64,000 nucleotides of DNA from Rhynochetos jubatus (lineage: Eukaryota > Chordata > Aves > Eurypygiformes > Rhynochetidae): positions 18,401,700 through 18,465,699 of the forward strand of contig CM050657.1 in NCBI GenBank assembly GCA_027574665.1, written 5' to 3'. Shown one piece after another: positions 1-14,600 of this stretch. Every line of letters begins with the position of its first letter. The first letter of the stretch is position 1. A program made the translations under genes and the position numbers. Under the pieces are notes generated by a model. It searched no databases and was not told the origin of the DNA. It worked only from the letters and a program-made list of their open reading frames with translations.

Positions 1-3000
1 AAGCATATGACACGAGCCTGGAAATTATTTTGGCAGAATCTACCAGATGGGCCAACAGAGACTTCAGATGGGTTGGTTTGGGCTTGTATCGCTGGGCCTG
101 TACCACTGTTCAGCACCTGCTGCCAGCTGGCCCATAGGATAAAAATGGTGACAGCACTGAAGGGCCACCCTCCTCCCCAGCAAATGCCAAAACATATCAG
201 AGGCAGAGGGTGTTTTAAAGATAACTTCTGAGGACAGACATGCTGAAGGGACGACTTAAAGGCTTTCCTGACTTATGTAGGCAAGCACTTAGATAAGCAA
301 AGCAGGACGCAAATAAAAAGCACCATTATTCAAACAGAAAGCACTATCCAAATGCAGTACAAGAAGCTTATGGATTATTTGCTGAGTTTTCAAGGCAGTT
401 TTGGAGGGTTTTTTCCCCTCTGTGAAGCTCTCAGGACTGATAAACAAGACTAAGGATCACAGAAGTATTGATTTCCAAGCACAGAGATACTGATGCTCCC
501 TGAAACTCTTGCTCACAACATCCTCTTCACAAAAAGGCCAATTATATTGAGATGCTTTAGGGTCCTTAGTAGAACCTTAAAAAATACCCTGCCTGTCTTG
601 CACACATCAAAAGCGATGGTTGAATAATGCATAGTCTTTTTAAAACCATTACTGAAAGCAATAGGCATTTGAGAACCCCAGCAAGCGCTTTACAGGCACC
701 CAGCGCTATTCTGAACCCAGCTGCGCAGCCGCAGGCAGGATGCTCCCGGCTGAACAACAGCACTGCTTCCACTGGGATCTGCACCAACCCCAGGGAGAAC
801 TCCGTCAAGGAAAGCCTATGACAGACACCAAGCACAAGGACTCTCTTCTCCACCCAAACAAAACTATCTTGTGGTTCAACAGTTTTAAAAAAGATATTTG
901 CTGCCTAGACACCACCAAAACCCTGAAAAGGCAAAAAAGTGAAGCTCTAACACCTATTGTAGCTGAGAAATGTCTCACACATTATGTACGACATTCAAAT
1001 GGCTAATGGCCACCCGCATATTATACTGATGTAATAATTCTGCACCCAAAAGATTTTTAAAATATGCAAAAATGGTTTGATTAATGAAATATGTTGTACC
1101 CCAGCCCATATTACAATAGCAAAATTATTAGTGTACAAAGTTCAAAAACTTTACAAGAATGGTGAACTTAGGAGGAATAACTGTCCTGCACATCTAGTCT
1201 TTGTAAATTATCTAAAATAAGACCTGAGGCAGCCTAACCAAAACAGATGAGTTAATCCAATCTGTAGTATATCACAAGTTTCTCATTTCGTCTTCTGTGC
1301 CTGCTAATGTAATGACATAAACTTGGGCAGCGCAGAAATATAAAAAGTTGTTTGATTAACACAGTCATTAACAGAATACCCACATCTCCCTCCCATGACA
1401 GAAACATTAATAGAATAAATAATTGCAAGAAATTTATCCCAAGCCACAAAGATTGTGGCACATTGCAACAAGAGGTATTCAGTTGCAATAAAAGGAATTA
1501 AGCACTAAAAGAAGAAGAAACAATAAGCAAATTGCTCCCTCAGTAATAGAAGTAAAGTTACTTTCCAGTTCATAATTAAATAAGCATGCCTTTGAAATTT
1601 TGTACTGAGGTATCTGATTAAGTTAAAGAAATGAGCACACTCACTATTTACTCCAATGTCTACAGCATGTTAAAACCAAATTGCAAATTATGAGCACACG
1701 TTATACTACAAATCAGCATATATCAAACTACTTGACAAATCTTATGAGCATCACCAGCAAGATTTTTTTTGTTTTCCAGATTTTTTACAATGCCTGACTT
1801 GCACTTGTCATTAAGTCCATGCAGTCAGCAGTATTATATCAAAGTCAGAGGTAATTTAACTAACTATTTTTATTACATACTAGTTAGATATCAAGTGCAA
1901 CATGTAAAAAAGCTATTCCCTAAACCTGACCAAATTCAGAAAAGTGTAAAGTTTGGCAGTTTGTCTTGGAAACCTCCCAACACTTCACGTGCACTTCATA
2001 GTCCTTCTCTCCAAATTGTCAATTAACTTGCTTCCTAAAACTGCCAGGGCACTGAGATTGACAGTAAGACTTCAGTAGTGGAAATAAACAGGCCCCTAGG
2101 ATGACTGTTTCTCACTTTTGCAAGTGGCTGCAATCTCAGTAGGAATCAATAGCAATGTGATTGCCAATTTCCATTTACAATACCGCCTTTAATAATGTCA
2201 ACCAAATTTCTGATTCCCTTACTCAAATTAATAAGATACTTTATTCAGCTACCTGTTCAGGTTCAGTCAATGAGAATAATCAGAAGGTTAATGGGCACAT
2301 CTCAGTTGCTGTAAATCTGTGTTATTTATTGAAGTGGAGCCACAGTGGACCTAAGATTTGGTCTCGAGTTAGACTCAAAGTTAATAAACACAACAATAAC
2401 AGTCTGAATAATACTGTGCCTTTATCCGACATGCTCAAAAATTTCCACACATTACTGTCCTTTACTTTCTACTATAGAACAGACATTGAACTAACGTACA
2501 TCAAAACAGGACATAAATTTGCTTTCATCAGGATTCTGCTCCGTCTAAAATATGCTCAGTTCCTGAACTAAAAAAAAAAAAAAGCCAGGTAAAATTGAAC
2601 TTAAAACTCAGAAAGCATACTCCACTTAAGTAAGGTAAAGTTTTCCTACTTTGCTATGATGACAATATCAAGAAAATGTTTATGAAGACACATTACCAGA
2701 CTTCCTGTGTAAACAAGAAGTCTTAGATTACTGTCTGATTGGATGAGCGTCCTGGCCAGTGAAGAGCAGCAGGGCACCATTGCTGAAGGTTTGAAGCTAC
2801 AAAAAAATTTCAAAATAAGCTGCAGATACATCTGTAATAAAGCCAGGCTTTCTACAGCCTCTCCAGCTTGAAAAGACCCATCTTTAACAGATGATTGTAG
2901 AAGATAAATGAACACACGTGCACACACACAAGAGAGAAATTTCATTTTCAAACTGGTAACATGGAGCTGCAGCAGTTTAATGGAAAGTCATCTGCTCTAA

Positions 3001-4880
3001 CCGCACTTTTTAGAACACAGCCTGCTGAAGTGAAGAAGGTATTGCAAAACAACCAGCTGCTCATTGCTGGGGACACACCACTCAAAGGATACCGGAAAAG
3101 TAGAACAGGTCACTCTAACAACCAAAAGATGGAACAGTTTAACTGTACGACACAATTCCTTAACAATCCCGTTAAACTACTACTACAAACCCCCTCCAAA
3201 CCAAACTCAAACTGCAGTGGGATTCTACAGATTTAATCTGATCAATCTACAGGGACAAAAATTTCCCTCAAATATGAAGAACTTCATATGGTTTCTTTGG
3301 GTCTTTAAAGATTTTATGTCCATACTGCAATGTATGGGAAACGCTCTATGCTTGCTGTCCTATTATAAAACATAACCCAATTCCCATTTTTGCAGAGTTA
3401 AAAGTTTATCAAATATCACTGTAAATTTTTACTTGCTATTTTCTTCCAGTTCAAACTGTTGATAAGGCAGTTACCAGAATTCTAGTTATCAACTAAGAAC
3501 AAACATGATTTTAGAATTTTTATGGGCTGACTGTCCAGCTGAGTAATAGTTTTCAAATTCTGAGGGTTGCAATGAATTCAGCAAACAATATTTTGCGTAA
3601 AGCTACGTCAGATCAAAGTGTTAATTTGCCTAATATGCTGTTTCCAACAGCAGTTGGTGGCACGTAATCAACAGAAAGTGCAAAAATCACATCATAAGGG
3701 GTTATTATATTTATAGGCTTCCATGCATATGCCTCTTTTCCTACCAAGAAACTTTGTCCAGCCTGAGTTTTAAAAATGTTTACATATTTTCAGGATTTCA
3801 GAACTCATTTCAGCCCATTAAGAGCTGAGATGTGGCAGTTTTAGCAGTGCCGGGCGAGCGCACAGCACTCGCACAGACCAACTGCTCAGCATATGCACAA
3901 GTATTTTTCGCAGTTGCAGACAGAGAATTTATTTGTATCTACCACATACAGCGTGAACACACAGCAAACAAAATGCATTCAGGAAATACCACCTGCCCAA
4001 GCCACATCTGCTTAAATTTTAATTACATGTTCCTGTTAATTAGGGTGCTCAACTGGCTCAGCTCCAACCTGCCCGATCAGATTTCCCATGGCCTGAACTG
4101 ACTGCCACAAATTCTGCTGATTCCAAAATGAATTAAAAAAAATCCCAGTCCAAGAGAAAACAAATATTTATCGGGAGGTTAGTAGATCTAAGAGAAACAT
4201 TCTCATCGTGTAAGCAGTTGACTACATGCAGCTTTTTGCAGGATAGGACCCAGAACCACTTCAGGCCTTTCAGGTTACATTGCAAGGCCTCCAGGATCTG
4301 CTCCAGACAGCAGACACGTGACAAATCCTGTCGCAAATGCCATCACTCCCTACACATGCTGGATATTCTGGGCATATTTTATAGCACTGCTATTAATATT
4401 AATTTTGTGGCAGACATGAGTCACAAGAAATTTGGTACTGCATTCATTCTCGTCACACGATAACCATAGTAATAACCAAAACTAACAGTTAAGTCTATTC
4501 AGATGTGCTTCCTAAATCATAACAAAACAATACTGGCCCACAGCACAGAAGCCACGGAAAGCTCTGGTGAAACATAACATCTGGACATTACATATGGGTC
4601 AGCCACTGCATGACACGATGTTGCTTCTTCCGTTTGCCTGGGTTATAGCCATCCAAGTCTCCTGACCCGCAGCAGCCTCTCCACTGGAGACAGAGCTCTC
4701 AGAGACAGGGCTTTCTGCCAACCCTTTCTGTCATCCGGTTCTGCCCAACAGAAAAACCCATACACGGCTCATCAGTATTCAGTGATCCATGTGTGATCTA
4801 TCCTCATGACAGGATGTGTAAAAGCCCATTCATTCTTGGGTCATGTGCTGGTGTTGATTGAGACAGGGCTGCTGAGAGAA

Positions 4881-4939
4881 GCGGAGGTGAGTGAGTGGCA
4901 GTGTGGTGCTCAGTTCCTGACTGGGGTTACTCCATGACA
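4881..4939 (+). repeat. Short fragment of the same LTR-like repeat (3' end)
   Basis: The segment GTGAGTGAGTGGCAGTGTGG followed by TGCTCAGTTCCTGACTGGGG and TTACTCCATGACA parallels the 3' end of the repeat at 60254-60749 and resembles other copies known from birds more closely than that copy does. Only about 60 bp are recognisable. The flank on the 5' side (4640-4880) is GC-richer than its surroundings and may be a decayed remainder, but I could not match it. Confidence 0.5.
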
Positions 4940-5790
4940 GGTAACAAGGTATCGCCTGTGCTGTCAAAGGGAGTCATTACCGATCTGCACCTGCGTACCT
5001 CTACGAATGCCACGCAGCGCCTACAATACAGACAGGTGTCATGCTATTAACATAAAGGAGTATGTTTTATGACAGCTTTTACTTTTCACAGACGCAGAAT
5101 AAATGTAATTCGTGAAACCATAAAAAATACATAATGTCAGGTAACGGAACAGGTTCTAGATTTGGCTGTGCAGTTCTCGAGCAGAAATATGCTCTTGAAC
5201 TATTTCGGTTTCTTTTAAACATTATGTACACTATGGCTTTTGGGTATTTTTCATAAAAAGGGACTAAAGACTTCTATTTAGAAAACTGTACCATCAGCAA
5301 GCACAAAAGCCCTTTTAAACAAAACTTCATAGAATTTTTGTACTGTGTTTAGGTCCACCCGGGTACTGGACTTTCTCAGGGGTACCCGACCATACATACC
5401 CTCTCCTGTTGTGATATAATTGCATGCACAGTAGCTTAAGGCCAAACATACCATTTTCCTGAGTTCTTTGTCATGGGATAGCAAAACATCTTCAGATCTC
5501 AGCCCATGCTGGCTTCCGAGCTTGGCTACTTGGTACATTGGTTTTTTTGTTCACTACAGGACTACCAAGAATATTGCTACTACCCACTGCATCCGACAGT
5601 CAAATGCCTTTTATATTTTTAAAATAAAACTAACGGTGATAGTTAAAATCTCACTTGCCAACATCGGGATGGAAGCCAAACTTGCATTCAAGGCAGACGG
5701 TGGAAGGCATTGAAAAATGACTGATTCTCTCACTGTGATTCCACAGTTTACTGGAAAACAAGCAATTCATTGTTCTTGTACACTAAATAT

Positions 5791-5870
5791 TGAAAAGTCA
5801 TAAATTTGCCATACATGAGCTTTCCAAAGCTGAAAAGTCATAAATTTGCCATAGGTGAGCTTTCCAAAGC
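5791..5870. repeat. Tandem duplication, 40 bp x 2
   Basis: Two adjacent 40-bp units (5791-5830 and 5831-5870) start with TGAAAAGTCATAAATTTGCC and end with GAGCTTTCCAAAGC. They differ at only two positions, 5814-5815 (CA) against 5854-5855 (GG). Near identity suggests a fairly recent duplication or a copy-number-variable minisatellite with two units in this assembly. Confidence 0.97.
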
Positions 5871-7738
5871 TAAGAGATTTGAATGTCAGTTATGCTGACA
5901 TTTTGCCAGCATCCAAATCTTCCAAATGCTTCAGAACATGAGACTGCCAATACAAGTTCCAAGAAGAGTCTATCAAATGACTGCCCAGAAGAAAGTAAAG
6001 ATAGGGCAAGCACACACAAAATCCTTCAACAGATCTTCTAGTCCACCTTCAGCTTAGAAAATTTGTGAAAAACTCTACAGCTCTGAATATCTGTGATGTC
6101 TTCGAGATTATTCACCTTACTTGGCAGCAATAACATGCCATTCTAAACTGAAAAAGTCTCCTTCAGATCTAGTTGTTTAATAAACAAGAATTCTTCCAGT
6201 TATGCAGTATTTTTTATCATGGAAGTTTTTCCACAATAAAACTCAATGACTTGCCTATTCTAGTATCAGACACAGAAACAACTTATTAGTATTTTAAAAT
6301 AGTGTTAATGTAATACTATGCTCTGCATGTTCACTCAGAGTTCAAGAGCCCATCACATTTTAATGGTCCATTAATGAAAAACTACTGATTACGTCTTATT
6401 ATTGATGGAGAAGGAAACTTGTTGAAAACCGTTATTGAATTATGCACATGCAGCAACTGAAGCAGTCATGTACTTATGAGTTAATCTAATGAGTTAAACT
6501 CTGTAGCAACACAAAGTAAATGGCCAGGTCCACGAACAATTCATCAACTGACATTGGTAGTAACCCTCTCAATGAATCCACAGCATACGAGATTAGAAAG
6601 GTAAAGGTCTGTCAACAAGCAAGCCATCTACAAATACATTACGTTCCAAAAAAGTTCAGTACCTGTTCACCATGCAGAAATTATGTGAGTTTATATCTGT
6701 TCTGAATCCTTTCACTCTGATTTTCAGTAATTCCTCATGTTATAAATCATAGTTTCAGGAGTAACTAGGTGTAAATAGCAACATAGCACAAGGCAGCTCT
6801 TGTTTCATTCTATCGTATACGCTCCTTCAAAGCAACGTGGTGAATACTCTCACTATTTCATGAATCAGCAGCATCTGCAAGTGCCTGTCATAAAAATCCT
6901 TCATCTAAGGTACCTAAAATGCTGCATATGTACACTAGCATTTGAGTCCAGAAATTGCTGGGCAAAGAACTGAAGAGTTTATTTAATTCAGACCTTTTGT
7001 AAGTCAGCCAAAAAGACTTTGAACATATGCAAAATATGTTATCTGGGTTGTAAAATTGATAGAAACTGTTCTGAATACATTGGATTTTAAAACATAAAGA
7101 CCTCCTTAATACAATTTTTATGTGAAGTATGGAAAACGGATGGCAAATTATCCACATTACCACAGTACTTCATGAATGAATTGGCTTATGAACAGAGCAC
7201 AAAAGTACAGTAAAACGCATTGGCCAAAGTGAAGGTTGTTAAAAGTGTTAATTTGCAAAGGATTATGAGTATCTGAAGTTCTGCTGTCATGCAGTATCTA
7301 GTTACATTACTGCTTTTTGATTATTTATAACCATGTAGGCAAAATCTTAGAGGCAGTTGACTTTGATATTAAACCAGATGCCAAGAAATGAAAAACACCA
7401 AACTGTGGAAGCTTTTTGGACATGTTTAGTATAAGCAAAGCACTCAAGGGCAGACAGGTAGGCAATGACAGAGCTAGGAACAGAAACCAGACTGTCTGAT
7501 TCACACTCGTGGGTTTCAGTTATCAAAGCATTTACACTTTATTTAAAACCTTCCTCAATATTATTGTTTCTATTTTTATAGCACTCACTTTTCCGTGACA
7601 TACACCTTGCTTAATTATCAGATGCAGAAACAGATAGGAATGTCATTTAGCATTTCTCCCCTCATCCTTCTGAAGACACATAAAAAAAGGATGGTGATCA
7701 TTATGCATTTTCAGCATAGTTAATGAACCACAGAAACC

Positions 7739-7762
7739 TTAATATGGAGGTTAATATGGAGG
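7739..7762. repeat. Tandem duplication, 12 bp x 2
   Basis: The 12-mer TTAATATGGAGG occurs twice in a row with no mismatch. Confidence 0.95.
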
Positions 7763-8904
7763 TCCAGACCTTCAAATGGGTTATTTTTCAAAATCCCAAA
7801 GACTGTTAATGCCAGATGCCAAAGGAGGAGGGAGAGAGGCGATACCTTGTACACTGTATATTTCACTATATATCCCAATGACTTCTTTTGGTCACAAAAA
7901 GGTTTAGGTGAAAGGCTCTCCTTTTAGGAAAGCAAGCAAAACTTGTCTCTTCCTAACACCGAGCTCTTGGTCTTCATGTGTTTAACACCAAAAAGACTGG
8001 TCTGTCTCTTCATACCTTTTTTTTTTAAATCAGGTAAACTGTTTTCAACAAATGAACTGACTGTAAGAAAAGTTCTTTCAAATATATACAGAATGAAGGT
8101 ATCTAGACACGAAGCCTCTTATTTTTCAGTAAGCAATCTCTTGCTTGCAAGGGAATCTCTCAGTGTGATGCCATTTTCTTTCAAAAATCAGAAAGATCAC
8201 CACCACTATTTTTTTTTTTTTTCCTTATTAACTTCCATAGTTGCCAAGATTCAGTCACAAAAGACAGGTTTTCCTCTGTGGGGTACAGGACTCTGTGTGT
8301 GTATAACACCACAATCTACATCTTTGCCCAGTTCCATCTAAAGCTTTTTAAATGAACTTGTACTATATCCGAAGATAGAACAGCGCTTTGTATGACTTAC
8401 CGTAACCTTTATTTTGGACACTGAAGGATATCTTAGCCTCCATTTTAAATACAGAAAAGGGAATGAAATTTCCTTCAAAGTTTATAGGTCTAATTAATTA
8501 CCAAAGGAATTTACTACTATTTTCTCCAAATGCAATAACCAGGTCTGAAGCTTCAAACAAACTGTTCCCTGCATTTTCCAACAGGTTATGATGCCGAGGG
8601 CAGTGAAGAAGAACGCTAGAAAGACAATCCCCCACCTTGACAGTGTTTGCATACAACCCTGCATTCACAGGTGGAGCATCGACCCAGCAAAACTTCCCAA
8701 TGGTATCATCATCTTTTCTTCCCAGACCACAGGGAATATGTCAGTGCCTCAATAAAATGTGACCAGCTGCATAACCAAGTCCAAGTGTTACCTTTTACTG
8801 TCCAAGACAATTACACTTACTTACAGCAAGAGACCATTTCTGAATGTATGTGAAGAGCAGTGGATGTTTCGCTAACACTTTTCTATATAGAAAACCTATT
8901 GATG

Positions 8905-8929
8905 AAAACAAACAAACAAACAAACAAAC
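8905..8929 (+). repeat. (CAAA)n microsatellite
   Basis: Five CAAA units after an A-run, then CC. Confidence 0.95.
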
Positions 8930-11280
8930 CACACACCACCACTTGAAACCTTGCTTTTTATACAGAAAAAGTGCTGATCAAAAGAAATTCTCAATACTGC
9001 CCAACTGGCAGCATTTTATTGCTTTCAACTGCCAATCACCAGGTTATACTGTGAAATGAAAAGCAATTAGATTGAATGCCGAGTGTTATTCTGACAGCAC
9101 TGGACATCCTTATTTGAACAGTATGATTTAACTTTTGAATAATACCCCAGTTCCCAAAGGACAATGAGGAACTAAGAGGGCATGCTAACCCAGAATCCTA
9201 GAAAAGTTTAGCAATGCTTAGAAAAGCTAGCTATTATTTGAAGATTCTAATTCCAAATAATCCTGATAAATCACCAAATAAATGTTTAATTTTTAAAATT
9301 AAAAAGAAAGTACAGCCTTCATTTTCTCTCATGAATCTCACAAAGTTAAACCTAAACACAGGAAAGCTTAAGGTAGTCACAAGACGATGCCATATACCCT
9401 TCTGTTACTAGTTTCCTTTTCTTGCCAGTGTGTTAACTTGCCAGTGCAGTTCTAATGGAACTGGAGACTTCTCGAGCTGATATGTCAGCTGAGATGTTTT
9501 ATGAAAATATTTAAAAGTTCAGTCAGGTGTATTCATAAAAATGAAAACAGCAGGGAAAAAAAAAAGTGAGAAAGGATATAATACCATTCCTACACATTTA
9601 TGTAAGGAAAATGTTATCATAAATGTCATAACACATGGCTTAGTTCAGATAATCTCCATCTCACCAGCTGAACTGCATTTCAGCTGAATTTGTTTTTATC
9701 TGAAAACAGTGACATCTTTGAACTGACCCTTCAGTTCTAATATACGGCTGAGGAAATCAACGCTGATAACCAAAAGAGTGTCCTGAAGTTATTTATGCTG
9801 TACCACAAATCAAATTGCTTGTGGATATACAAAAAGCTCTCTCCAAAGGAGCAAGCATAAAATCTTATAAAGAGTGCCTTGGAAGAGACCAGAGGAGAAC
9901 ATTTGGTTCAAGGCAGGCTCAGCTCAACGCCACGCCAGGCAGATGTTTTCCTGCCCTGTTCCAAATATAGAAACTCCTTGTCCGTCCTAAATAATCACCC
10001 ACATCCTGCTGCCTTTGAGCACACTTTATTTTCTCCTTTCCACCCTGATGTTGAGAACAGACTAACCTTTTTCTCTTTGCAAGTTTTTTTTTTTTTGTCA
10101 GAGCCAAATGTCTTCATGTCTTTTCATCCATTTCCCCAAAGCTCCTGCTCCTGAAGTCTCATTGCCCTCCCTGATCTCTTCTGGCCCTCTTCCAGCCTGC
10201 CCCCACTCCTCCTGAAATTCAGCTCCAACAAATGGACACAGAGTACGCCACTTGCACTGAAAGTGAATGATGAGTATCCAATTATTGTTTGCCTCCATAA
10301 AAGTCAATTATTATTCCTCTGCTGTCCTTTACTCTGATTTCACCTCGGTACCTCTCCAGTGAGTTCACAGAGCTCTTGAGCTCCGCTGACCTCAGAGGCC
10401 TCCTCGTTCCACCACTCACTTAATGCAAGAAGGAATAGTCCTGAACACATCTTTATGTACTGCATAAAATAGGTCAGATTTTCAAAGTGCTGAGAATCCA
10501 CCTTTAAGAACGACAAAACCCCACCAAGAATAACTAAGCTGAAGAACAAAACTCCCAGCACTGCTGTGCCGCCTGCCTCACAGCGGCCGCATCGTAGCAC
10601 CGCGTCAGACAGCAACCCAGCGTGGCCAGAGCCATGGGCTCCCACTGCAGTGCATCCTCCCACAGCCAGTGGGCTCTGACTCAAAAAGTAAATCTTACAA
10701 GGATTTAAGCTAGAATGATAAACTTATTCAAGCTGGCAAAAGTCAAAATATCTGCTTGCCCGCTTTTAAGCATCTACCAATGTCAAGACTGGAGCTGGTT
10801 TGAGATTTGGCTTCCAAAGTCATCAGTGTCTGCAAGAGGAGTCCTGGAAATCTGCTCTTAGTGCAGCAAATTTGCAGACACTCTCTCTCTGTTGCAACAC
10901 CCTGCACAGTTCACTTCCAGTCCATAGAAAATAAATCCTTTTCTCTGTCACTTCTGAGGCCCACCTACCCACAGCATCTCCCTCTCTGCAGCCTCTGTGC
11001 CACAAAATCCAAAGCAGTTGATTTACAAAGTCCACACATCCCCAGCGAAGTTCATCAAGGGGCCGTTACAATGCCGAGGTGCACAGGACAAAACATGGGC
11101 CTCACAGTGCAGTCTTCTAGAAAAGTCAGAGGAAAGGGACCTTACCCACTCTCCTCCTCCTCCGTCTTCACTCTTTTTGGTATACAACATTCCCTCCATT
11201 CACCCTGCAAGCCCAAAAGTGTAACATGCTCCCCCCAAAGCCATCTGTTTATCCTTATTTTCTTGCCTGTTCTAGACTTC

Positions 11281-11690
11281 CGGTCCTTCTTTACGCAAAA
11301 ATAAAATAAACCACGCAACGTGTCCCCGGAACAGTGGGTGGTAGTTTCACAGTCAAACGGTCTAATTCATTTCCAGCCTCTCTTATGATCTAACTAAAAT
11401 TTCAAAGCCCATTTTTAAGCGAATAAAGCGCAAATAAAAGACAAAAACAACAGCAATATGCAGATGTTCAGGAATTGGAATCAAGGCTGAAAAACGCCCC
11501 CTAGTATTCAACATACTTTAATGTGCCATCACCTGGATTGCTTACTGCCGGTACAAATGGGCTATCGTAGCACAGCGACGTTACAACCTGACGGCCGGGG
11601 GGGTGGGGGGGACTGTTGCTAGGCAGTAAAGAGAAAAGTGCTCTATTCCAAAGCTTCAGTATCAATTAAATCGGGGGCGGGAGGGATAAA
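11281..11690. promoter_or_regulatory. CpG-rich patch with CTCF-like core and G-runs, candidate regulatory element
   Basis: By eye I count 17 CpG in about 410 bp, far denser than the flanking intron, although overall GC is moderate. It holds GCCCCCTAGT at 11496-11505, which matches the core of the CTCF motif in reverse orientation. It also holds a G7-T-G7 run at 11597-11611 and GGGGGCGGGAGGG at 11673-11685. No coding exon is seen next to it. A regulatory role is inference from composition and motifs. Confidence 0.4.
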
Positions 11691-14600
11691 AAGCACAATC
11701 ATTACATATCAATGGTAAATTGCAGTGTATTTTCTTGTCTCCCTGCAAAGAGAATATGGGTCTGAATTTGCTCTTAATGTGGGGTCGAAGGAGCTACAGA
11801 CAGACACAAGGACACGAAACAGGACTCAGAAATTCAGCAGAGGAGCAGGTCCTGACTAAGTATGCACAAACAGAACATGGTCACAAACCTATGCTGCAGA
11901 AAATAAAAATATTGGCACGGTCATCCTGCATTGCTTTGTACACCTGCTATGACAACAGTGCCATCTATTAAACTTCTACTAGCTGGAGGCAGGTGGTCTG
12001 TTTGTTAATAACATGATACAGATACGCCGATTCTCAGTAAGAAACTACCTACATGGAATGGGCAGAAAAAAGATTTCATCCCAAGTTTCTTTAAAATCTG
12101 TGACATTAACAGGTGACACATTCACTGACGCATGAAAAGGACAAATACTGAAATGGAAAAACTAACAAGGGGTTGGAAGCGAAATATATCTAATCAAACT
12201 GAACCATATGGAGCAGCTTCAAATTTTTTAATCAGATGGAAAAAAAAAAAAGGTAAAATCACAGCTTTAGCAATGTAGCCACAGCATTAACAGACAAAAC
12301 CATAAAAATTGACAATTGTAACTATACCTGAAGCATTAGGCACTAAAATAGAGGTATCTGTAAAGTCTGTGTTCTTGGGAAACTTAAGATTAATTGAGTT
12401 TTACTGGAAATCTTCAGAAAACAAATCTCCCTTACTTAGTAAATATGGGACCACAGTAACAGTTTCACTGCAGTCTAAGGCATATCACGCCCATTCTTCA
12501 ACTTCTTCCTCCACCCACACCCAAATGGTTCAAATTAATGGCCCAAATTGCTGCCTATTCACCAATGCTTTCACTGCAAACAGAATTCCTGCCAAAGAGA
12601 AAAGCACAACAGTGAAAGACTCAACAATTCATGTGCATTTATTCCTCAAAGCAACACATGTAAAGGTAAGTTACAAATTTTGCACACATCTATTTTAATA
12701 AACTGATTTAAATTATACAACTGCAAATCTATACGGAGACATTCTTTAAAAGTAGTTGATCTGTTCAATGTGAAATCATTGGAGGCTTTTACTTCTCTGC
12801 ATTTTCTACCAGCTAAAAGCATGCCCACAAGCAGTGTCACATCAGCCCCAATTAAAACTATACCCCAAAAAGCCCCTAGATTTAGATTAACTCCTGCAAT
12901 TTCTTTCAGGGCAAAGACAAAAAAACTGGGAAAGCTTTACTGACTTTGAATTTTGGTTAGATGCTTAATGAAGTTACTTTTAACAGAAATTTCACTTTTA
13001 AGTACAAGCAGCCATCAAAATGGGACCTGAGCAATTCAGCACAAGTCAGAAGGCAAAAAGGAATAGGAAAACTACATTGCAGTGAACCTTGCTACTGAAG
13101 AAAATAACGATCCAGAAATGCATACAATATGAGTGAAGCAAACTGTGGATTTTATTCAATCTGATCCCCAATTAAACTAAATATCACATGTGGTTAAGCT
13201 TAGAAATTCACTTTATCTGAAATCATCGTAACACAGAACACAAGGGAAGATGCTAGCCATATTTTCAGCTAAGTTAATAGTTTTGTCAAGAAAATACAAT
13301 ATTAGCTGTGATATTTATGTAAGCAATATCTTCCAAATTGCCTACAGGATTTAGGAAAGCAAAAAGAGTTAAGCCTCTCTTTTGAATTGCACGTGGGAGC
13401 ATCTTTTCTATGTACTGTTTCAAATAGAAAATTTCCTTACCTAAGGGCAGCAATGCTATAGAGAGTCTTGGTATACACAGCAAGTGCAAGAAAGCTACAG
13501 ATCTGCCACTCACTGTGAATTAAGATGAAGTCCTTAAAAATGGTTATTTTAAAGGGAAAACTCTTTGCTTTATCCTTCTTGGTGAACTCCATAGTGTCAA
13601 AACTGTCAAACCCTGCCTGTAACCCCTCTTCTTTCTGGGGGTTTGTGATTTGCTTTGCTTAAGGGTTGTGTTGGGGGGTTGAGTCACCTCATATCACCAA
13701 CTTCTTGTTGGAGATTTTCCTACCACCCCTCCTCACCATCCTCCTCTTCCCACTGCAAACTGTTCTTTGGTAACCCGAGTCGTTGATGGCTTCATATCTG
13801 CTGTCTTCTTTTACACGTTTCACCCCCGAAATGTCCCTTGTGAACTCCAGCCCACTATTCCACCATAACACATTACTCTATGTATTAAGCTGACAGGATC
13901 AGCAAACAAATAATATAATAACTTTGAGCCTTGGGACCAAATAAATGACTGATGAGGCAAATACACCTTGAGTGGAGAAAGCAAGAATTCAACTTGACAG
14001 GGGAGCTGGACCACATACTCCTCCAGCCCTTTGTCCTGCACATCACGAGAGAAAGAGGAAATAGTCCAGAGGCATGGGCTTATAAAGACAATTTACTGAC
14101 AATATCCAGATGGTGCACAGGGAGAGGAATAGACTCGCTGCTGCAAAGTGTTTTGCCACCTTGTACTCAGGTTTTAAAATTTCAGATGCAAGTGATGTCA
14201 CCTGAGATGACCTGGCAGTCTGTGTCCACAAGTTCGCTCTCCAGGCTAACAAAAGGCACAAATTCTTATAAAAATAGGTAATATCTTTTTCCACCTTGAT
14301 AATTAAGTTCTAAATTTTATTTAACAATAAACTCTTCATGACAAATATGCCAACTCTCTTTTCGAGGAACAAAAGAACAGCTTATTTAACAGTATGTTGT
14401 GGAAGAAAAAACCCCAAACATTGTAAGATTTTGCATAACAGTTATCTGGAGGCAGATGTGAACATCACAGAGTTAAGAAATGGGACGTAAGTGTAATCTT
14501 TCTCTGCATTATCTCATATTCTGTTCACCTTGGCCACTACATTAGAATGTGATTTAACGACATTTATATGAAGACACCAACAGCTTTATAGCTTACTATA

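Noticed and set aside
8590-8622. Acceptor-like CATTTTCCAACAG followed by a short frame GYDAEGSEEER and a stop
   Set aside because: It looks like a last coding exon on the plus strand, but eleven residues cannot be assigned and no other exon supports it.
10807-11304. 165-codon plus-strand ORF, the longest outside the exon
   Set aside because: Low-information Ser/Leu/Cys-rich translation, an overlapping ORF on the other strand, no family motif and no splice context.
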